Below, in pieces: positions 53,560 to 62,343 of a stretch of 64,000 nucleotides of DNA. The notes under the pieces are model-generated. The model saw only the letters and a program-made list of their open reading frames with translations, was not told the origin of the DNA and made no database searches. The position numbers and the translations under genes were made by a program. The number at the start of each line of letters is the position of its first letter. Positions within the stretch are counted from its first letter, which is position 1. The DNA is taken from contig JAIPAM010000002.1 of assembly GCA_021740105.1 (NCBI GenBank), positions 62,001 through 126,000 on the forward strand. The letters run 5' to 3'. This stretch comes from Flavobacterium sp. GTDB lineage: Bacteria; Bacteroidota; Bacteroidia; Flavobacteriales; Flavobacteriaceae.

Positions 53560-55090
53560 TGGTTAAGTATCTATAAATTGGTAATTCTTGATTTTTTTTA
53601 ACTTTTAGAGTTTCAAATTTGACAAATCCATTTTCACTTTCGGGCTCCAAAACTTCTGTTGCCATCTTTGAATTTTTTTGATCTAAATAGACAATAAATG
53701 TTCCTTTTGGAAAAGATTTTTCTATAGTGGAAACGCTTGTCTCCGCTTTCTGTGAATTATATCCTTCTTCTTCATCTGGATTAATGTATATAGATGAAAT
53801 GGTATAAGATTCAACTTTTATTTTTTTATCTTCAGTAAGTTCTTCTATATTCAATCCTAAAATAATTAATTTATCAACAAGGAATTTTTGCTCCGGAAGT
53901 ATTAAGTAGGCAGATGGTCTTTTTCTTTCTAAAACAGGTGTGCATTTTAAAGCATTATTGACCTTGACCTCCAAAGAAATTTCTGAATTATCTTTTAAAC
54001 TAATTGCCCTAATTGTTTGTTTTTCTTGCGGTTTATTCGCAATAACAACTAAATTCTCCGGTTTTGAATTGTTGGAAATTTTTAGTACTTCTTTTATATT
54101 CAAAGTATCGTCATAAACTGTTTTTAGAAATGAAGTAGCAATTAAAAAGGTAGTGTTTATTCTTCTTTTAAATGATGTTTTATGCAGGTTCACTCCACGA
54201 ATTTCTATTAATGAAGAAATACAATTGGTTAAAGCATAAGAAGTAGTACTTGATCTTGCTTCTGTGGTACATTGATTAAAATGAACTTCATTATTTTGCT
54301 TTACACTAGCGATGTAGTCTCTATAAATAAAATGATTAGAATCTAATACTTTTTTTGCATTTTCAACAAACACATTCTTAGTGTAATCTCTTAAATTTTG
54401 AGGAAGATTCAAGTTCCCAGAATACATAAACATCGCATCATATATTGAGCTAATTCCATCAGTTCCAAGCAATCCAAATTCTTTTCTAAAGGGACGGTAT
54501 TCATGAAAATCAACTGCTACTTCAGCCCCAAAATCACTAAATGCTTTTTTCAAGAAATTACTTTCTTTACAAATCAATTTTACTTGGTCTCTATTTAAAT
54601 CCAATCCATTGGCAGCATAACGATCGAGTTTTTCATAACCATCTATATTCGCCATTGGAACAATTGAAAGGGTTATTTTATCTAATAAATAAGTATATTT
54701 AGGATCGTTAAGTATTTTATCTATTAGGAAAAGCATGGTTTCAGTTCCGGCAGGTTCATCACCATGAAGACCTCCTTGAAACCAAACTTTAATTTTTTCG
54801 TTCCCATTGTCTTTATTCAAAACAACCATTGGTATTTTCTTATTTTTTTGGCTTTCACCAATAAATGTTAGAGAAATTTCTTTTGGATGTTCTGCAACCA
54901 ACTTATTTAGATAAAGCATCATATCATCATAATTGGTAAACCCTTTTTTTGAGAAGGAAGGGGTGTGAATATCCAATTCGGAATCTGGAAAAAACTTTTT
55001 TGTTATTTCATCATTTTGCGGATTGAATTGTCCAAACATTGGAAAAACAATCAGATTTAAAAAAACCAATAATTTGATTTTATTTATCAT
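53546..55090 (-). CDS. M14-family zinc carboxypeptidase
   Basis: A 514-residue secreted peptidase with a signal peptide (KLLVFLNLIVFPMFGQ). The M14 zinc motif is GGLHGDEPAGTETML (HxxE). DRYAANGLDLNRDQVKL carries the substrate-binding Asn-Arg, and VAVDFHEYRPFRKEFG gives the third zinc His. These enzymes remove C-terminal residues from peptides. The gene is sandwiched between two porin genes and upstream of the DAACS symporter, so it may prepare amino acids for uptake. The C-terminal 200 residues form an additional domain of unknown role. Confidence 0.87.
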   Translation of the reverse strand: MINKIKLLVFLNLIVFPMFGQFNPQNDEITKKFFPDSELDIHTPSFSKKGFTNYDDMMLYLNKLVAEHPKEISLTFIGESQKNKKIPMVVLNKDNGNEKIKVWFQGGLHGDEPAGTETMLFLIDKILNDPKYTYLLDKITLSIVPMANIDGYEKLDRYAANGLDLNRDQVKLICKESNFLKKAFSDFGAEVAVDFHEYRPFRKEFGLLGTDGISSIYDAMFMYSGNLNLPQNLRDYTKNVFVENAKKVLDSNHFIYRDYIASVKQNNEVHFNQCTTEARSSTTSYALTNCISSLIEIRGVNLHKTSFKRRINTTFLIATSFLKTVYDDTLNIKEVLKISNNSKPENLVVIANKPQEKQTIRAISLKDNSEISLEVKVNNALKCTPVLERKRPSAYLILPEQKFLVDKLIILGLNIEELTEDKKIKVESYTISSIYINPDEEEGYNSQKAETSVSTIEKSFPKGTFIVYLDQKNSKMATEVLEPESENGFVKFETLKVKKNQELPIYRYLTNEKI

Positions 55091-55094
55091 AATA

Positions 55095-56408
55095 TTAAAA
55101 TGAAAAAGTTGTAATTAATCTGGTTAAAAATTCATTTCCATTTATCAAATTTCCATTTACATCATTGGATCCTGGTTTGGCATTAATATAGGTGAAATCC
55201 AATTGAATTTTAGCTCCATAATTTCGTGCCAAATATTTCGTAATTCCGAGGGTATAAAAATTAGAACGATTGTAAAAAGTTCCATTATTTAAAAAAGAAT
55301 TGGTTTCAGGTTTCAAAAAGGCAACTCGACCATCAATTGAAAAAAGATTTTTAAAAACGTATCCGCTTTGTAAATTATATCCTTCACCAACCATCATTCT
55401 ACCTTTAACATAGCTATCCACATCTTGTATTCCATTAACAGTAAATACTGTAGAAGTGGTGCCATCTACACGAACCCTTTGAGTAATTCCGGCAGGTACC
55501 CTTGCAGAAGCATTTATATATTCTCCTAAAAGTGAAAAACCTCTATATTTAAATAAAAAATCGACTCCATATTTCATATAATCGGGTAACAATTCATTGT
55601 TCAGATTGTCTAAATATAATATGGTTCCACTTTCACTTCCTCTTCTATCGCTAATTCCAACATTATAACTGTAGTTGGCTCCAATTACAAATTTTGGGGT
55701 CAATTCTCTTTCTATATCCGCTTGACGGTATTGTCCGAAATTATTGAACAAACCAAAAGGTAAATAATCAATTCGTCCACCATATTTAAATCCTCCATGG
55801 TCTTTACCAAAAACATTAATTCCATCTCCATTAGTAATTGCAAACTCCGGTTTAATATAAGATTGCTTGGATATTTTATAGGAAGACTCTGCAAAAAAAC
55901 CAAATTCACGAATTGAAGCAAAAGCTCCAGATATTGGACTTCGCTCTACAAGCTGTAAAGTGTTGGAACGCATTCCAAGTTCACGATTATCAGTAAAAGT
56001 TCCTTTTTGTCCGAAAGTAAGTTTTATTCTTTTTGTAATATCATAAGCGATCCAAGCATCAAAAACCAGGCTTCCTATTGATGCATCACCTTCACCACCT
56101 CCCGTTAAATCAAGCTGTAAACGATAAGATATTTTTTCTTTTTTTGAACTCCCTGAAAAATTCAATCGAGCTCTTCTCATTCTCATTCTATTGTATAATG
56201 AAGAATCATTGTTGTCTAAGTATTTTTTACTATCAATGTAGGGCTGAAGATATCCAGAAATTTCCATTTTATAATTATTATCATTACCTGAAAATTCCAA
56301 TCCCTCTCCAAATTTATATTTGTTGAGAACTATTTCTTGTGCATTTGAAAGTTGTGTAACCAAAAGCATTAAAATACTTAAAGCTAGAATCTTTATAAGT
56401 TTCTTCAT
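55095..56408 (-). CDS. Phosphate-selective porin O/P-type outer-membrane porin, second copy
   Basis: The track start at 56459 gives 17 extra residues that do not form a signal. ATG at 56408 (MKKLIKILALSILMLLVTQL, cleaved near SNAQ) is preferred, and it also removes the overlap with the gene upstream. The mature part matches the porin family: KMEISGYLQPYIDSKKYLDN, LTFGQKGTFTDNRELGMRSN, GAFASIREFGFFAESSYKIS, GGRIDYLPFGLFNNFGQ, with C-terminal LTRLITTFSF. It forms an outer-membrane channel of unknown substrate. Confidence 0.82.
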   Translation of the reverse strand: MKKLIKILALSILMLLVTQLSNAQEIVLNKYKFGEGLEFSGNDNNYKMEISGYLQPYIDSKKYLDNNDSSLYNRMRMRRARLNFSGSSKKEKISYRLQLDLTGGGEGDASIGSLVFDAWIAYDITKRIKLTFGQKGTFTDNRELGMRSNTLQLVERSPISGAFASIREFGFFAESSYKISKQSYIKPEFAITNGDGINVFGKDHGGFKYGGRIDYLPFGLFNNFGQYRQADIERELTPKFVIGANYSYNVGISDRRGSESGTILYLDNLNNELLPDYMKYGVDFLFKYRGFSLLGEYINASARVPAGITQRVRVDGTTSTVFTVNGIQDVDSYVKGRMMVGEGYNLQSGYVFKNLFSIDGRVAFLKPETNSFLNNGTFYNRSNFYTLGITKYLARNYGAKIQLDFTYINAKPGSNDVNGNLINGNEFLTRLITTFSF

Positions 56409-56430
56409 TTTTATAACTGACTTTATCAAA

Positions 56431-57732
56431 TTAATTTCTAAGATTCCAAGAGCTGTCAACTCTCAATCCATCAATAATAACATTTGGAGAATTGACATTG
56501 TCTTGTCTAAGTACTACTCTGCCTGGAAGGATATCAACTGAAGAAGTGTCTTCAATTCCAATAGTTGAAACTGTTGGCTCAGCCAAATAGCTTGATGTCG
56601 TATCAAAGATATACAAACTTGTTTCGTCACGACCAACGTTTCCGTTAGCATTAGTAACAGTTGAATTAACAATTTTATATTTAATAACCACCAGATAAGT
56701 TGTTCCATAATCATAAGAATTAGTGGTATATCTATTGGTTAAATTAGCAGCAAATCCAAATTTGAATTTAGCTGGATTGGTTGGATCTTGATTAATCATT
56801 AGTTTACCTCTGTAAGCGGTGTCTGCAATATCATTATTACCAAAGCCAAAAAAGTATTGATCAATACACAATGGAGAAGCAGCTGCTTTTACAAGAAAAG
56901 AAGCATATACAGTTCCAGAGGTTACAGAGGTAAACTGCAACGAAATATCTTGACCAATGCTGGTAACGCTAGCGGCATTTCCTATTCCAGAACCATAATA
57001 ATTTGGAAAAGTAAGTCCAGGTGAGGTAGTTAATATTGGGTTAGTCGTACTGCTACTGTGTGCAACCCATCCATTTGCTGTTAAAGCAGTTCCTGCTGCA
57101 ACATCAAAATTATCTGAAGCAATATTGGAAGATGGAATATTTGCGGTAACCGTAAAAGTGGCGGTAACTGTTCCTGAAGCAAAGGTTCCAAAAGCAGCTT
57201 GAGTAGCAGTAATCGTTGAAACACCAGCTCCAACTACAGTAACTGTTGTCCCGTTGATTGTTGCTACAGCTGTATTACTACTAGAAAAGGAAAATGCGCC
57301 ACCACTATTTGAGGTAGGTGGAGTCAATTGAAATGGAAGACTTCCCGCCATTTTTGATGGAATAGTGAAAGAGCCAATAGTTGGTGGTTGTAATTGAGAA
57401 ACAGTGAATGTCGCAGTTACCGATCCTTTACCATAACCAGCATCTGCAGCCTGAGTAGCAGTTATTGTTGTAGTTCCAATTCCAACAACCGTTACAGTTG
57501 ATCCGCTAATTGCTGCAATTGAAGGATCTGCACTAGTGTAGGTGAAAGCTCCAGCACTATTTGAGGTGGGTGGATTAAGTAAAAAAGGTAAACTACCCAT
57601 TTGCTTTGCAGGTACAGTAAATGTTCCAATTGTGGGTGGAAATGGACTTACATCTTCAGTCGTACACGATAGAATACATGATATTAAAAATAAAAAAGAA
57701 AAAGAGACTAATAATTTATTGAAAACTTTCAT
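56431..57732 (-). CDS. Lipoprotein with two Ig-like repeats and an unnamed C-terminal domain
   Basis: A 433-residue lipoprotein (signal FLFLISCILSC). Two repeats of about 90 residues follow: TIGTFTVPAKQMGSLPFLLN...SGSTVTVVGIGTTTITATQA and TIGSFTIPSKMAGSLPFQLT...NGTTVTVVGAGVSTITATQA, which look like bacterial Ig-like (Big2-type) domains. From about 205 to the end is a domain (NFDVAAGTALTANGWVAHSS ... IDGLRVDSSWNLRN) that closely resembles the protein at 58923. The function of that domain is unknown; it could bind a surface glycan or substrate. Confidence 0.72.
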   Translation of the reverse strand: MKVFNKLLVSFSFLFLISCILSCTTEDVSPFPPTIGTFTVPAKQMGSLPFLLNPPTSNSAGAFTYTSADPSIAAISGSTVTVVGIGTTTITATQAADAGYGKGSVTATFTVSQLQPPTIGSFTIPSKMAGSLPFQLTPPTSNSGGAFSFSSSNTAVATINGTTVTVVGAGVSTITATQAAFGTFASGTVTATFTVTANIPSSNIASDNFDVAAGTALTANGWVAHSSSTTNPILTTSPGLTFPNYYGSGIGNAASVTSIGQDISLQFTSVTSGTVYASFLVKAAASPLCIDQYFFGFGNNDIADTAYRGKLMINQDPTNPAKFKFGFAANLTNRYTTNSYDYGTTYLVVIKYKIVNSTVTNANGNVGRDETSLYIFDTTSSYLAEPTVSTIGIEDTSSVDILPGRVVLRQDNVNSPNVIIDGLRVDSSWNLRN

Positions 57733-57894
57733 TGTTTTGATGATTTAGAAGTAATTATTATTTGCTTTATTATTATTATACCATTTAAAGCAACTGTTAA
57801 AAAAAACAAATATATATAAATAATTAACATATAATAATTTTTTGTAATCTTGTAAATAGATTTTACCAACACCTACAAAAAAAATACTAGTTTC

Positions 57895-58800
57895 ATGAAA
57901 AATCACCTAGTCAAAATTATACTATTTTCTCTCTTTATTTTCATTTCTTGTTCAAAAGATAATGTCTCTAGTGATCAAGATAACTTATTAAATTCGGGCT
58001 CAAACCAATTTGTTTTCACCTATTCGGGTTTGCCTCAAAAACCAATAAATGTTTTTTATAATATTCCGGCTGGCAATAGAACCAATATGCCAATTGTTAT
58101 CGTTTTTCATGGAGACGAAAGAAATGCAAGTGAATACCGCGATATTTGGGTGAATGCTTCCAATCAATATGGGTTTATGGTATTTGCACCAGAATTTAAT
58201 AGTATAAATTTTCCAGGGGGAAGTTCCTATATAATTGGAAATGTCTATCAAGATGGTAATTTTCCTACAGCACAAACACTAAACAATGAGAGTGTTTGGA
58301 CCTTTTCAATGATTGAACCACTTTTTGATTTTATTAAAGTCAATTCTGGAACCGAGTCAAATACCTATGATATGTTTGGTCATTCTGGTGGAGGTCAATT
58401 TGTGCATCGATTCGTTTTACTTAAACCAAATGCCAGGTACAATAGAGCAATCGCTGCAAATAGTGGTTGGTATACTGTTCCAGATGGAGTTGCTAACTTT
58501 CCTTATGGAATTATGAATAGCCCAATTACTGCAATTAGTCCAAATAATTATTTTACAAGAAAGTTATTTATTACAGTAGGTAGTTTAGATAACAATGCTT
58601 CAGACCCATCAATTCGTCACAATACTGAGAGCGATTTACAGGGATTAAACAGACTTGCACGTGCCAATTATTTCTTTTCTAAAAGTCGAACGTTTGCTAT
58701 TTCAGTCGGAGCAACATTCAATTGGCAATTTCATACTGTCGCCAATTCAGGTCATGATGCATTGTTAATGTCGAATCATGCTGTTAATTTGCTTTATTAA
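57895..58800 (+). CDS. Lipoprotein alpha/beta hydrolase (PHB depolymerase/esterase-like)
   Basis: A 301-residue lipoprotein (signal LFSLFIFISC) with an alpha/beta hydrolase fold. PIVIVFHGDERNASEYRD holds the oxyanion-hole region, YDMFGHSGGGQFVHRFVLL is the GxSxGG nucleophile elbow with the catalytic Ser, and NSGHDALLMSNHA gives the catalytic His. LFITVGSLDNNASDPS is where the Asp would lie. This pattern fits feruloyl esterase/poly(hydroxybutyrate) depolymerase-like enzymes. It lies between two proteins sharing a novel domain. Confidence 0.8.
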   Translation: MKNHLVKIILFSLFIFISCSKDNVSSDQDNLLNSGSNQFVFTYSGLPQKPINVFYNIPAGNRTNMPIVIVFHGDERNASEYRDIWVNASNQYGFMVFAPEFNSINFPGGSSYIIGNVYQDGNFPTAQTLNNESVWTFSMIEPLFDFIKVNSGTESNTYDMFGHSGGGQFVHRFVLLKPNARYNRAIAANSGWYTVPDGVANFPYGIMNSPITAISPNNYFTRKLFITVGSLDNNASDPSIRHNTESDLQGLNRLARANYFFSKSRTFAISVGATFNWQFHTVANSGHDALLMSNHAVNLLY

Positions 58801-58922
58801 TAATGAATAATAATGAGCGATATAATTTATATTGTAAATGTATTTTTTTGGTAATTCAATTATTTTTAAATAATTAGTTAATTTTTATTATTTTTACCAA
58901 TCAATTATAAAATTTTTTAAAT

Positions 58923-59960
58923 ATGAAAAAACTTTACACATTATTGGCTTTAATTTCCTTCGGATTTACTTTCGGTCAAGTTAATTATTTAGTTGAACAT
59001 TTTAATTATGCTGCAGCTGCACCATTAACAAGTAATGGATGGACTGCACATAGTGGAACCACAAATCCTATCTTAGTGAGTTCGGCAGGATTAAATTTTT
59101 CAGGTTATGTTGGAAGTGGAGTTGGAAACGCTGCTTTAGTTAACAATACAGGTGAAGATTTAAATAAACCTTTTGGAGCAGACATTTCTTCTGGAAGTGT
59201 TTATACCTCTTTTTTGGTATCTGTAACTGCGACCACACCACTAGTTTACTTTTTTCACCTAGGATATTATGGTAATACAACTACTCCTGTTTTCTCTGCT
59301 TTAAACTCTGCTTTTAGAGCAAGAACCTACATAGCCCCAGGAACCGATCCAGCTACGCAATTTAAATTAGGCTTAGCATTTAATGGTACTGTTACACAAG
59401 GAGAAACTTCAAATTTAACTATTGGCCAAACTTATCTAGTTGTTGTAAAATATAAATTTATAACTGGTGATTTTAATGATGAAGTTAGTTTATTTGTATA
59501 TTCAACTGGTGATGCTATACCAACAGCTGAGCCTTCCACACCAACTTTAGGGCCATTTATAAATACAGCTTCAGGAACTCCTGCTGCTCCAACTGCAGAT
59601 GCACCTGTATTACAAGCAGTAGTATTAAGACAAGCTGATGCCACACAAAGAATTACGGTAGACGGTATCGTTGTAAGAACAGTATGGAATCTTGTGAATG
59701 CAGGAACAGCACTAAACACTGATGATTTTGAATTGTCTCCGATCAGTTTGTACCCAAATCCCGCTTTAAATGTCTTAAATGTAACTATAAACTCTAATCT
59801 TATCCATCAGTCTTATTCAATAATTGACAGTTTAGGTAGAGTGGTTTTAAATGGCAAACTAAATGATGTTGAAAACAGCATAAATGTAGAGCAATTATCA
59901 AAAGGGATTTATTACCTAAAGCTATCAGACAATAAGTCTTGTAAATTTATAAAGGAATAA
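58923..59960 (+). CDS. T9SS-secreted protein with an unnamed N-terminal domain
   Basis: A 345-residue protein with a signal peptide (1-19, FTFGQ). Residues 20-262 match the C-terminal domain of the lipoprotein at 56431 (EHFNYAAAAPLTSNGWTAHS, then GSGVGNAALVNNTGEDLNKP, then VDGIVVRTVWNLVNAG). A T9SS type A sorting domain follows from about 268 (ISLYPNPALNVLNVTINS ... SDNKSCKFIKE). The product is secreted or displayed on the surface by T9SS. No catalytic motif was found, so a binding role is possible. A terminator follows. Confidence 0.75.
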   Translation: MKKLYTLLALISFGFTFGQVNYLVEHFNYAAAAPLTSNGWTAHSGTTNPILVSSAGLNFSGYVGSGVGNAALVNNTGEDLNKPFGADISSGSVYTSFLVSVTATTPLVYFFHLGYYGNTTTPVFSALNSAFRARTYIAPGTDPATQFKLGLAFNGTVTQGETSNLTIGQTYLVVVKYKFITGDFNDEVSLFVYSTGDAIPTAEPSTPTLGPFINTASGTPAAPTADAPVLQAVVLRQADATQRITVDGIVVRTVWNLVNAGTALNTDDFELSPISLYPNPALNVLNVTINSNLIHQSYSIIDSLGRVVLNGKLNDVENSINVEQLSKGIYYLKLSDNKSCKFIKE

Positions 59961-59986
59961 TTCGTTCATCCTATTTAACTATTATA

Positions 59987-60015
59987 AGCCATTCAGTAAT
60001 GAGTGGCTTTTTTTA
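59987..60015 (+). terminator. Rho-independent terminator after the T9SS protein gene
   Basis: AGCCATTC, loop AGTAAT, GAGTGGCT, followed by eight T in total. It starts about 27 bp after the stop at 59960. Confidence 0.85.
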
Positions 60016-60149
60016 TAGGTATAAACAACTATTATTATTTGATAATCGTCGATCAAAAGAAATTGTTTACTAGCTATCGGTTTAATATTTAAAGCCTCTA
60101 GATTGAGTTATCTCAAAATTATATTGAATTATATCTCAAGACTTTTATT

Positions 60150-61148
60150 TTATAAAGACTGCCGGATTATCAGGGTGCTTTTATTTTCTATTTGCTCCTT
60201 TTTACCGTTCAAAATCATTTGTGCTAAAATTTTTCCCATCGCTACAAAATCTGTAGATATGGTTGTGATGCCGTTTTCTACCACTTTTTTCAAGGTGGTT
60301 TCATTATAGGATATGATTCCGAAGTCTACTCCAAGAATTAAATTTTGATGCTTAGATTTTTCAATCACTTTTACTAAATCTCTATCGTCAGGAATTATAT
60401 ATACTTCGCCTTTATTTATTTTACGGTCTTTAAATTCCGCATAAACAGTATGGTTAAATCCGAAGTCTCTACAAAATTTTTTAAAACCAATTTTCATCCC
60501 TACAGGTTCCCTAAAACCAGGGAAAATTAGGTTCAATTTTTCATATTTGTTTAACTTAGTTTTACCTTCTTCTAATCCATTATAAATATCTTTCTTGTGA
60601 TTTTGATATACCGCAGGAAATGATTTTAATTCAGAATTTGTTTGGTCTAATATATAAACATCATCAACTGGTAGGGTACTAATTATAGCTGCCGCACCAT
60701 CTAAATTAGTTGGCATAATAATATATTTAGTATAATTCCCGTTGCTTTCGTTTATTATTTTATTGAACATTTGAAGATTAAAATGGTGAAAGAAAATATC
60801 AACCTGAGTATTCATTCCAATATTTTCTATGAAGGAATTATATAAATCTTCCTTAAAAATATTAAGCTCATCAAAAAGTAAAAAAATCCGTTTCTTAATT
60901 TTTACCTCAATAGTCTTTATATAGTATCCTTTACCAAGAATAGAATATATAATTCCTCTTTTTTTTAATTCTTCATAGGCCTGAAGTACAGTATCACGGG
61001 ATATAGAAAACTCTAGACATACTTTATTGATTGAGGGAAGTTTTTCATCCTTTTTTAAATGACCTTTCTCTATTGTTTTTTCAATTGAGGAAATGATCTG
61101 TTGGTACTTTGGTATTCCTTGATTATTTTGAATATTTATAACGCGCAT
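60150..61148 (-). CDS. GntR-family regulator with LacI-type sugar sensor, probable gal regulator
   Basis: The track start at 61169 lies in the promoter: its ATG overlaps a -7 box (TATTTTTG on the minus strand). The ATG at 61148 (MRVINIQNNQGIPKYQQIIS) is therefore preferred, giving about 332 residues. Residues 1-70 are the GntR winged helix (LPSINKVCLEFSISRDTVLQ, YEELKKRGIIYSILGKGYY). The rest resembles a LacI-type periplasmic-binding fold (LILGVDFGIISYNETTL, GITTISTDFVAMGKILAQMI). It is divergent from galM-galK-galT and likely senses galactose or a derivative. Confidence 0.87.
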   Translation of the reverse strand: MRVINIQNNQGIPKYQQIISSIEKTIEKGHLKKDEKLPSINKVCLEFSISRDTVLQAYEELKKRGIIYSILGKGYYIKTIEVKIKKRIFLLFDELNIFKEDLYNSFIENIGMNTQVDIFFHHFNLQMFNKIINESNGNYTKYIIMPTNLDGAAAIISTLPVDDVYILDQTNSELKSFPAVYQNHKKDIYNGLEEGKTKLNKYEKLNLIFPGFREPVGMKIGFKKFCRDFGFNHTVYAEFKDRKINKGEVYIIPDDRDLVKVIEKSKHQNLILGVDFGIISYNETTLKKVVENGITTISTDFVAMGKILAQMILNGKKEQIENKSTLIIRQSL

Positions 61149-61158
61149 ATTTTTTTTA

Positions 61159-61166
61159 CAAAAATA
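61159..61166 (-). promoter_or_regulatory. -7 box (TATTTTTG) of the GntR gene
   Basis: On the minus strand TATTTTTG fits TAnnTTTG and is 10 bp before the preferred start at 61148. It overlaps the ATG used by the ORF track. The operator-like inverted repeat at 61174-61189 sits just upstream, between the -7 and -33 positions. Confidence 0.55.
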
Positions 61167-61173
61167 CATAAAA

Positions 61174-61189
61174 ACTGGTAGGTACTAGT
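61174..61189. promoter_or_regulatory. Operator-like inverted repeat between gntR-type gene and galM
   Basis: ACTGGTA-GG-TACTAGT has 7-bp arms with one mismatch around a 2-bp centre. It lies between the divergent GntR gene and galM, within the expected promoter span of the GntR gene. It contains more G and C than its surroundings and has the size of a GntR operator. Autoregulation of the regulator plus control of the gal genes is the likely function. Confidence 0.65.
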
Positions 61190-61257
61190 ATGTAAAATAA
61201 TGATAATTAATTTAAATTTGAAATTCACTTTTCATAAAAAATATATAAAAAATATTA

Positions 61258-62295
61258 ATGAATTCATTTATAAATAAGTATTCTGCAATCAAATTCTTTG
61301 GAAATTTGCCTGATGGAGGTGTTGTTGATTCTTGTGAAATTGAAAATAAAAATGGAATGCAACTGAAGATTATCACTTATGGAGCCACCATAACTTCACT
61401 AAAAATACCTTTGGCAAATGGAAGTTTAATTGATGTAGTATTGGGTTTTGATACCATAGAAGCTTATATAAATTCTTTTCATCTAAATAGCGCACCGTAT
61501 TTTGGATCAACAGTAGGGCGTTATGCGGGTAGGATTAACAATAGTATTTTTAGTTTGAATGGCAAATTGATTGATTTGAATAACAATAATAATGGGCATT
61601 CCTTACATGGAGGTAAAATTGGCTTTAGCCAAAAATTATGGCAGATTAAAAAAGTTTCCGAAGGTGAAAATCCATCTGTAACGTTAGGTTATTTCAGTCC
61701 TGATGGAGAAGAAAATTACCCTGGAGATTTATCGATAGATTTGACCTACACTTTATCTGAAGAAAATGAATTGATTATTGAGTATATTGCCACTACTTCT
61801 ATGGATACAGTAATAAACTTGACTCATCACAGCTATTTTAATCTTGATGGCCATAATTCCACTATTCATGAACAGGAAATGTCAATTAATTCGAATAAAA
61901 TATTGGAAACCAATGAATATAATATTCCAACGGGTCAATTATTAAATTTAGAAGCCAACTCTTTTGATTTTAATAAAGCCAAAAAATGCCCTCAAAAAAT
62001 AGATACCACTTTTGTTTTGAAAGAAGTTGAAGAATGCTCGGCCTCACTTTACAGTTCTAAAAATAATTTAAAAATGTTGGTTTATACAAATCAGCCGGCT
62101 GTTCATATATATGTGGGAGGAAATTGTAATAATGAAATTAAAGGAAAGGAAAATACGGATTATCACAATTTGAGTGGGATTTGTTTTGAAACACAAAATT
62201 TTCCTGATGCACCTAATCATGATAATTTCCCTAGCTCTATTTTAAGAAAAGAAGAAATGTACCATCATAAAACTAGATATAAATTTCAAAATTAG
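61258..62295 (+). CDS. galM: Aldose 1-epimerase (mutarotase)
   Basis: A 345-residue galactose mutarotase. TYGATITSLKIPLANG, then YFGSTVGRYAGRINNSIF, NGHSLHGGKIGFSQKLW (catalytic-site His), and NLTHHSYFNLDGHNS (second His) are the family signatures, with Glu in SGICFETQNFPDAPNH as catalytic base. It interconverts alpha and beta anomers of galactose, feeding GalK. No signal peptide is present, so it is cytosolic. It is the first gene of the gal operon, 48 bp before galK. Confidence 0.94.
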   Translation: MNSFINKYSAIKFFGNLPDGGVVDSCEIENKNGMQLKIITYGATITSLKIPLANGSLIDVVLGFDTIEAYINSFHLNSAPYFGSTVGRYAGRINNSIFSLNGKLIDLNNNNNGHSLHGGKIGFSQKLWQIKKVSEGENPSVTLGYFSPDGEENYPGDLSIDLTYTLSEENELIIEYIATTSMDTVINLTHHSYFNLDGHNSTIHEQEMSINSNKILETNEYNIPTGQLLNLEANSFDFNKAKKCPQKIDTTFVLKEVEECSASLYSSKNNLKMLVYTNQPAVHIYVGGNCNNEIKGKENTDYHNLSGICFETQNFPDAPNHDNFPSSILRKEEMYHHKTRYKFQN

Positions 62296-62343
62296 GCAAA
62301 CCCTATTTAAAGAAATTAAATATAAACAATCAAGTAATAAATA

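Noticed and set aside
56431-56541. Overlap of the lipoprotein gene's end with ORFs starting at 56459 and 56541
   Set aside because: The porin start was moved to 56408 because of its signal peptide, which removes the overlap; the plus-strand ORF is a shadow.
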